Positions 8,702 through 16,400 of a DNA stretch of 36,816 nt are shown piece after piece. Position 1 is the first letter of the stretch. Each line of letters begins with the position of its first letter. The position numbers were made by a program, and so were the translations under genes. This DNA is from Candidatus Celaenobacter antarcticus. GTDB lineage: Bacteria > Cloacimonadota > Cloacimonadia > JGIOTU-2. The DNA is taken from NCBI GenBank assembly GCA_030765865.1, contig JAVCDK010000028.1:1-36816 (forward strand). The letters run 5' to 3'. The notes beneath the pieces are model-generated. The model was not told the origin of the DNA, ran no database searches, and saw only the letters and a list, made by a program, of their open reading frames with translations.

Positions 8702-9343
8702 ATGGACCTATTCACTGAACAGATAAAGAAGCAGCTTCAAGAAATTTTGCAAAAGCTTCAAAATAAAGTTACCATCGCATTTTTCACACAGGAATTTGAA
8801 TGTGATTCGTGCAAAGAAACTCATGAATTTCTCGATGAATTTGTTGCACTTTCCGATAAACTTGAAATGAAAGTATATGATTTCAAGCAAGACAGCGATA
8901 TCGCAAAAGAATACGGTGTCGATAAGATACCTGCAATGGTCATTTTGACTGCCAAAGACAAGGATAATGGCATACGATTTTTCGGTCTTCCCGGCGGTTA
9001 TGAGATCAACTCATTTATCTCGAGCTTGCTCGAAGTGTCCGGACAGAAACATGAGCTCAATGACGAACTCATGAAGCGCATTAATGCGATTAAAAAGAAT
9101 GTACGCATACAGGTTTTTATTACCCTTGGCTGTCCGCACTGCCCGGGCGCGGTGAGCAATGCCCACCACCTCGCAATGTCGAATGAGCACATCTCTGCCG
9201 ATATGGTCGATGCTTCTTCCTTTAATACGGAATCGATAAAATATTCTGTGAGCGCAGTCCCTAAAATAATCATTAACGAGGAGCATGAGCTTGTAGGCAA
9301 CCAGCCGATAGAAAAATATTTAGAAATAATTGAGAATTTGTAA
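8702..9343 (+). CDS. Two-domain thioredoxin-fold protein disulfide oxidoreductase (PDO/glutaredoxin-like)
   Basis: A 213-residue protein made of two thioredoxin folds, resembling the protein disulfide oxidoreductases of Pyrococcus and the 'glutaredoxin-like domain' proteins of anaerobes. The N-terminal fold has the active site CDSC at 34-37, and the second fold has CPHC at 144-147; each has the matching cis-proline (KIPAM near 76, AVPKI later). Such proteins reduce or exchange cytoplasmic disulfides, often with a thioredoxin reductase-like partner and sometimes peroxiredoxins; no partner is encoded nearby. There is no signal peptide, so it is cytoplasmic. A ribosome binding site (GGGAGA) and a promoter precede it and a terminator follows, so it is a single-gene transcript. 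Confidence 0.88.
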   Translation: MDLFTEQIKKQLQEILQKLQNKVTIAFFTQEFECDSCKETHEFLDEFVALSDKLEMKVYDFKQDSDIAKEYGVDKIPAMVILTAKDKDNGIRFFGLPGGYEINSFISSLLEVSGQKHELNDELMKRINAIKKNVRIQVFITLGCPHCPGAVSNAHHLAMSNEHISADMVDASSFNTESIKYSVSAVPKIIINEEHELVGNQPIEKYLEIIENL

Positions 9344-9362
9344 TTCCTCCCTCTAGAAAAGG

Positions 9363-9399
9363 AAAGCCCCTGGTATTTTTGCATGGGGCTTTTTTGTTT
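9363..9399 (+). terminator. Rho-independent terminator after the disulfide oxidoreductase gene
   Basis: AAAGCCCC (9363-9370) pairs with GGGGCTTT (9385-9392) around a 14-base loop and is followed by a run of T. It begins 19 bp after the stop codon. Confidence 0.85.
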
Positions 9400-9554
9400 T
9401 CATACTCTCTTAAAGAACTTAACCTTCTATTTTCAGCACATTATGAATCCCAACAAACAGATGATATTTGACAAAAATTAGAAGAATACAAATAAATGAT
9501 ACAGCTAATGATTGGGATATTATTAAACGTATAAATGAACTAAATGGTAAAATG

Positions 9555-9577
9555 TGGGTTAATACCTTTTTTGTGTT
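9555..9577 (+). repeat. Left terminal inverted repeat of the insertion sequence
   Basis: It begins TGGGTTAATACC and continues through a T-run to GTGTT. It is the exact reverse complement of 10335-10357. Confidence 0.9.
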
Positions 9578-9584
9578 GTTTTTT

Positions 9585-10267
9585 TTAGTTAAAAGATAGG
9601 ATTTCGTTTATAATTTTGTTTCTTAATTTTTTTGAATAACCCCGATGAGATCTTAATATATCTTTAATTTTACTATTCAAGCTTTCTAAGTCATTTGTTG
9701 TGTTTGGGATATCCAGTTTGGGATATTTTTGATAGGTAAAAAGATAGGGTAAATGACGTCTTATACTTCGTCTTGCCGAACGTAGTTTTCGATGTGTATA
9801 ACTTTTGCTTCCGTTCGGATGTAATGTTTTTTCTTTTAAGAAATCACTCCATTTATCTTCCCAACGTCTAAAACCTCCAATGAATTTTTCCTCGCGTATT
9901 TCAGTTAAATGTGATGTTAATTTCTTTAACTCCTTTGATGCTTCAAGGCGTGGCCGAAGCGTCAAATATCGTATCTGCGATAATAACCACATGAGCAGGG
10001 GATAATTCATGAGAAAATATTGGGCTTTCCATTAATCTGCCAACAACCCAATTCCTGCCCTTTGTATACCGCTTGCATAACTGTCTTATAGTACACCTGT
10101 CATAGACATATTCATGCCACATATTGTCGTATAGGCTTCGTTTTCTGTAACGATTATTCTGGAACGTTTTGCAGCATGAAAGACATTTATACCTCTGAAG
10201 ATTATCTCTGGTTTTCCTATGTTTTATTATACGTTCCGATTGACAATATGGACACTTTTTTGCCCAT
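9585..10267 (-). pseudogene. Transposase remnant, Zn-ribbon IS256-like variant, internal deletion
   Basis: Reading leftward, AGGAAA and an ATG at 10267 precede the motif KKCPYCQSERIIKHRKTRD and then YKCLSCCKTFQ, a zinc ribbon with two CxxC pairs. A helix-turn-helix-like region (CTIRQLCKRYTKGRNWVVGR) follows, then VVIIADTIFD, where the first catalytic Asp of the DDE domain is expected. That frame then ends at TP-stop. The C-terminal part resumes in another frame (RPRLEASKELKK to about 9585) with NTTNDLESLNSKIKD and HRGYSKKLRN, the conserved tail of this family. Roughly 100 or more residues, including the other catalytic positions, are missing. The zinc ribbon is also out of frame with the ATG by one base at an A6 run (10256-10261); an A5 run would read M-G-K-K-C-P-Y-C. 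Confidence 0.85.
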
Positions 10268-10334
10268 TTAAATTTCCTAAAATTTTAAATCAACACTAAT
10301 CAACACATTATCAATCAGTTACAAGTTATTTAAT

Positions 10335-10357
10335 AACACAAAAAAGGTATTAACCCA
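10335..10357 (-). repeat. Right terminal inverted repeat of the insertion sequence
   Basis: Exact reverse complement of 9555-9577, ending ...GGTATTAACCCA on the plus strand. It lies next to the terminator of the following minus-strand gene. Confidence 0.9.
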
Positions 10358-10374
10358 TTTTTTACAAGAAAAGA

Positions 10375-10397
10375 GGGGCTGGCACCAAGCCAGCCCC
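10375..10397 (-). terminator. Rho-independent terminator of the giant C10 protease gene
   Basis: GGGGCTGGC (10375-10383) and GCCAGCCCC (10389-10397) form a perfect 9-bp stem with a 5-base loop. On the minus strand the stem is followed by TCTTTTCTTG. It lies 16 bp beyond the stop codon of the giant gene. Confidence 0.85.
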
Positions 10398-10412
10398 TTC
10401 ACAAATCGTGAG

Positions 10413-13400
10413 CTATTTAACTGCAACAACTTTATAGAATTTCTTTGTTGTTCCAGAAGCATTTTCACACCAGGATGGTGTTATAATTCCTGTTTGTTCG
10501 ACCGTCCAGCCAGAGGGGAAAGGAGCATACGGATCTAGTGAACTGTAAACCGTATAGCTATCTGCACATGGTATTGGATCCCAGGTTACATACACAGTAT
10601 CTGATGAAACGCTAATATTTACAATAGGTGTGCTGGGTTCACAATTGATATAGAATGAGAAATCAATTGAATAGGGATGGAATGGATGTCCATCTGGATA
10701 TCGTAATTCATTCCAGGTCAATCTGTCTTTGGCATATCCCAAGCTCCAAACCGCATCGTCATTCCAGTGGTTTACAGATGTTTTCCAGCCAAAACCAATA
10801 TTGGGATCTGGCGGTAATCCCATGACTGTCATGCTTAACCAGTATGTTGTACCAACTTCCTGTACAAAAGCTTCGGAATCCGGAATCGTGAAGTCGTATT
10901 GCCATATCATTAAATCAGCAAAGGGTAGGAGAAGTTGGGATGTTGGATCATACCAAAATTCACCGTTTGTAGTCGTGTAGAGGGATTCAATATAGTCACC
11001 ATAACCGAAGTATCGTCCCCAGAGCTCTAGCTCTGGCTGGCTGAATCCACCAGGTCCGTCTGGATTATCTGACCAAATGGAAAGATAGAATGCCGGTGGC
11101 ATAACCATATCAAAGAGCCACGAACCCCATATATGAATACTATTAATCAATCCATCTTCTATACAAAGGAAATCATCTGCAAGAATGATAGGTTCAGTAG
11201 CTCGTACATCCATACCGTACCACGTCGTATCCGGCCATTGATGATAATGCATCTTACAGTCGTCATCCGGAACTTCTGATATCTCTATCTTATAATCTTC
11301 AACCTCACCATCCGGTGCATAACCGGTATCTGCAATACCAGCCACTGTGCAGAATCTAAATCGTGCATAAGTAGAATCAATTGTTGCACCTATAGGTACA
11401 TTGAAGTTTAATGGCTTTATTCCAGCCGAAAGAGGTAAATCAGTAAAGATTTGTTCGTTAGCATCAGACCAATCACCATCAGCATTGAAATCTATCCAGC
11501 TATTGAAAAACGCTACACCGGATGAATTTGTAGTTACTGTTATTGCACCTTGTTCTCCCGGTATCAATGGACAGGTGAATATCACACCATCTTCGTCATC
11601 AAGATTGTGATTATCATCACCCAGAGCAGTGATGCTTTGCCATCCATCAGCTTCTCCATCAGTTAGATTTCCAAGGTAGGTGACACCATCAAGTGCATGT
11701 CTGGCTCCATTGCTTGCTAACAGCGTTGGATAAGTAGGATCTGGGGCATCACCATAATCAATTGCGGGTAATTCCTCAGATGTAATTGCAAAAGCCATAT
11801 CACTATATCTGTACGGGTCAATTGAAGTCCAAATAATATTGAGCCATGGTAAGTACAAAGTTTTACTTGAAGCCGGACAAAGTATTGGTGATGTGGAACG
11901 TGCTGATTCCTGCCATCTCCATATAACATTATTAGGAGGATTAGGATCTACCGAATAAGCACAAATATCCAGCCAGTAGAATTCACCTTCTGTTTGCTCA
12001 AATGGTTCAGTGAGGTAATATTCATAACTATAAATAGCATTACCTTCACTATTGTACAAACCTGTAGATGTTTCATATGCATCTGAGAATGGAACATCCA
12101 CGTCCCAGATTTCCGGATCTAATGGCAGACAACTGCCTGTCGGATCGTTAGCATGAATACTCAGGTGGAAATGGTCAATACCTTGATTGACGTGTTCGTA
12201 ATTACCCCACCAGTGAATATCAGTTACAAGTCCACCATTGCAAAGCCAATCATCTGCTATAATCGTTGCATCATGTCGATTTATAAATTCATCATGGCAA
12301 TGTAAACCGGGTAATTCTTCGCATGGTAATTGTAACCACTTGACATCAGAAACATCAACGATGTGAACCTTATAATCTTCTACCTCTCCATCTGCTGCAA
12401 GTCCAGAATCTGCGAGCCCGGGAATGGTGCTAAATCGGAAACGAGCGAATGTATATCCTGTATCAGCAGTAGCAGGAACATAATAGTTCAAGCAGACCGT
12501 ACTTGCGAAGTGAACGTAAGCATCGGCAAATATCTGCTCACCAGAGTCGATCCAATCACCATCCTGGTTGAAATCCATCCAGCCCTGTAAATAGCCAGGA
12601 GCACTTGTAGTAACAATAACCTGTGCAGGACTTCCAGTTATAATGGGTTTAAATACAACACCGTCTTCATCATCAAGGTAATGGATATCATCTCCCAATG
12701 CATCTGCACTTTGCCAGCCATCAGCTTCTGCATCAATTGTATCACCGAGGAAGGTAACATAATCTATCACATGCCGTGCACCATTATGAGCAAGCAATGT
12801 TGGATATAATGGATCGGGGGCATCACCGAAGTCTAAAGCTTCTTCTATTACAACTAAATAATCTTCAACTTCACCTTTGCATGCTAATCCTTCGTAATCT
12901 AAATTACCTATTAAATTAAAGCGGAAACGGGCAAAGGTTGAGTCTTTTACTGCTCCAGCGGGAACATTGAAGATAAGAGTATTTGTGCCTGAAGAAAGAG
13001 CTGTATCATTAAATATCTGTTCGCCTGGATCACCCCAATCGTTATTACAATTAAAGTCAACCCATGCGTTCAGGACACCGTCAACAGAAGCTATGACAGT
13101 CACCTCAGTCGAACCACCAGGTATGAGACTTGAATTAAATGTAACACCATCTTCATCATCAAGGTCATGGGTATCATCTCCCAGGGCATCTGAGCTTTGC
13201 CAACCATCAGCTTCTGCATCAATTGTATCACCGAGGAAGGTAATATAATCTATTACATGTCTTGCACCGTTGTTTGCAAGAGTAGTTGGATACATCATTG
13301 CTCCAGCAGGATCGGGTGCGTCACCAAAATCAAGATCTCCAGGTTCACCGGTAATTACAAAAGCCATATCAAGCGATTCCTCGGTAATGGGATGCACTAT

Positions 13401-16400
13401 TTCATCCCATTCCCAACCACCACTTGCATGGAACCATCCATACATGGCATTTTTTCTGAAATGTTCAACACCAGAAGTCTTCCATCCGACCTGATAAAGA
13501 TCTGGCTCTTCTAAAGCAACATATATATCAAGCCAGTAAATACTATCCTGACATTGCACAAAGGGATCTTGAATATTCTCAATATCGATACGATAGAATT
13601 TTGTATGATCATTCTGTATATAAGACCATGTATCGCGAACAAACCAACCCTGATCTCCAAAGAAGGGACCTGAGATTGAGAAATCATTTGTATAGTAATT
13701 ATCATGCCATAATAAATTACCTGGCTGAGACATTCCGGGATAAATTTCAAAATCATCATGAATGCTAAGATGTATACTATCTATACCAGGGAAGGGATCC
13801 GGTTCAATATCACCTTGGTAAGAAATCCAGAAATGAACATCAGTTACAGGTCCCGATTCGATACATTGCCAGTCATCAGCAATGACATTTGGTGGTTGGA
13901 ATTTGATATCCCAACCGGTTGGATCAGGCCATTGTGGATAGTGCATCTTGCTGTTTGGAATTGAATCGTGAATGACTACTTGATAATCTTCTACTTCACC
14001 ATTAGGTGCCAATCCACTATAAGTCAATCCTCCGATTGTGTCAAATCGGAATCGAGCAAAGGTCGTACATACTACCGCGCTTGCGGGTACACTGAAACTC
14101 AAATCATTATCTCCTGCAACAAGACTTACATCATTAAATATTTTCTCTGCAGGATCAGGATCCCAAAAACCATTACCATTAAAGTCAACCCATGCATTTA
14201 GGAAACCATCTACAGAAGCATTAACTGTCACATACGTAGTGTATCCTGGAACAAGAATTGAAGTGAAAGTAACTCCATCTTCATCATCAACAACACCTGG
14301 ATATAAAATGTTGTCATCATCACCAGTCGCAGTAGAATTTGGTTGACCATTAGGTTCTGCATCAATACTATCTCCCATGTATATTGCATAATCTATTATA
14401 TGTCGGGCTCCATCATTAATCAATAGTGTTGAATAACCAGTACCGAGTGTATCATCAGGTGCATCACCGAAGTCTAATTCCACGGGCTGTTCACTTCCTG
14501 TAATGACAAAAGCCATATCGAACGGTTCCTGAGTAATTGGATCGTAAAGAGGAATCCAGTCTGAACCGTTAAAATAAACTGCTATATCTTCCCAGTGATG
14601 CTGAGAAGTCTTCCAACCCAACTTGTAACTGGAGTTATCGGGATCCATAAATATCTTCACATCAAGCCAATAGATAGTACCTTCTTGCTGATTAAAAGGA
14701 TCGGGAATATTTGTAATATTTATCAAATCGAAGTAGTCATGGTCGTCTGGAATTACTTGTTGTGGGACAGAATGAGGATCATACCAACCCTGCAAACCAT
14801 AGTCCCAGAATTCTTCATAGCCAAACTCACCTTGTTTAAAGTTCATTTGCCATAAAAGGTTTCCGGGCTTGCTATAAGGTAAAGTACCCGCGGGAATATT
14901 GGCATGGATACTTATATGAATACTATCGATGAGACCAGATGTTCCATCACCAGTAAACCATGATACCCAGAAATGAATATCTGTTACTGGACCTGATTCA
15001 ATACATGTCCAATCATCAGCAATAATATTTGGTTCAGTACAGTTAACATCCCAACCAGATGGATCGGGCCATTGTGGAAAGTGCATCTTGCTATCTTCAA
15101 TCGGTTCATGGATGGCTACCTGATAATCTTCTACTTCACCGTTATTCGCTTGTCCTGTATAAGTCAGACCACCTGTTGTATCAAAGCGGAAACGCGTAAA
15201 GGTTGGACCTGGTACAGCACCTGCCGGCACACTGAAACTTAAATTATTATCTCCAGCAACAAGACTCACATCACTAAATATTTGTTCAAGAGTATCAGCC
15301 CAACTACCATTAATATTGAAGTCCACCCACGCATTAAGAAAACCATCTACAGAAGCATTGACCACCACATAAGTAGTGTATCCTTGAACCAGTATAGAGG
15401 TGAAATGAACTCCATCTTCATCATCATTTCCATCATTATCATCACCGGTTGCAGTTGCATCCGGTTGTCCGTCTAATTCAGAATCAATACTAATTCCCAT
15501 ATAGATTTGATAATCAATCACATGCCGTGCACCGTTATTTGCAAGAGTAGTTGGATACATCATTGCTCCAGCAGGATCTGGTGCATCCCCGAAATCAAGT
15601 TCTTCAGGTTCTCCTTCAACATAAAGCAGATAATCTTCTGTTTCACCATCTTCAAAGACACCATCACCATTCCAATCACTTGTTCCAACTGGAACTTCAG
15701 TGATAGAGAATCGTACCCAAACATAGCCATCATTCGGACCAATCTGGAAAGATGTGCCGATAGCCATTAAACTGGACAGAGGCCCCATATGACCAGCGGG
15801 AACAGGGAAGTCAGCCAGTACATGTTCAGGTGTCAAAACACCAGAACAATGAGTAGCAGAATTGTTTTGCCATTGTCCATCCTGATTCCAATCAAAGAGA
15901 ACATTTATATAACCATCCACAGCCATGTAGTTTTTAACATCTATATCTATATCAACACCCCATGTTGCGTTTTGGCAAATAACACCAAGTGAAGAACCTG
16001 CTGTAACTCCAGGACATGGAATTACTGTATCAGATGCATCAATTGTGTATGAACCAGGCATGATAAGTCCAGCATCTCCATCATTGAAGCATTCATCATC
16101 ATCATAAGTTGAGAAACATCCCGGGCAGAGTCCGGCGTTTCCATCTGTTTCCAAATCAACCATAGGTCCAAACCAGGCTAGATTTTCTCCAGTTCCATGT
16201 TGGATATAAGAACTTGCCGTACCTACTGTGATACAAGTTGGGAATGCACCAGTTACGCCTGTTGAAGGATAAGCAATAGCAGTTTGACCTTCGGGAGCAT
16301 CACCGAAATCGTATTCCTCAGTTGGTTCTCCCTCTGTTGTTATTTGGAATGCCAAATCAATTGATTCAGTTTCAAATTCATGACCGTCTGGATATATTAA

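Larger units (their letters stand above)
9547..10365. mobile_element. Internally deleted insertion sequence (Zn-ribbon IS256-variant type)
   Basis: An 819-bp element is bounded by inverted repeats that match perfectly over 23 bp (9555-9577 and 10335-10357) and, with three mismatches, over about 34 bp. Inside, the minus strand carries the two ends of one transposase gene with its catalytic middle missing. The ends are intact while the gene is dead, so the copy may still be moved by a transposase made elsewhere. I see no clear target-site duplication at either possible boundary. The family is assigned from protein resemblance recalled from memory. Confidence 0.8.

Noticed and set aside
9481-9554. 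A plus-strand stretch reading INDTANDWDIIKRINELNGKM just before the insertion sequence, possibly an interrupted gene
   Set aside because: Upstream of about 9465 the frame is closed, no continuation exists after the right end of the element, and no family was recognised.
9547-9554. Target-site duplication of the insertion sequence
   Set aside because: The flanking 8-9 bp on the left and right do not match at any boundary I tried; the similarity there is part of the inverted repeat instead.
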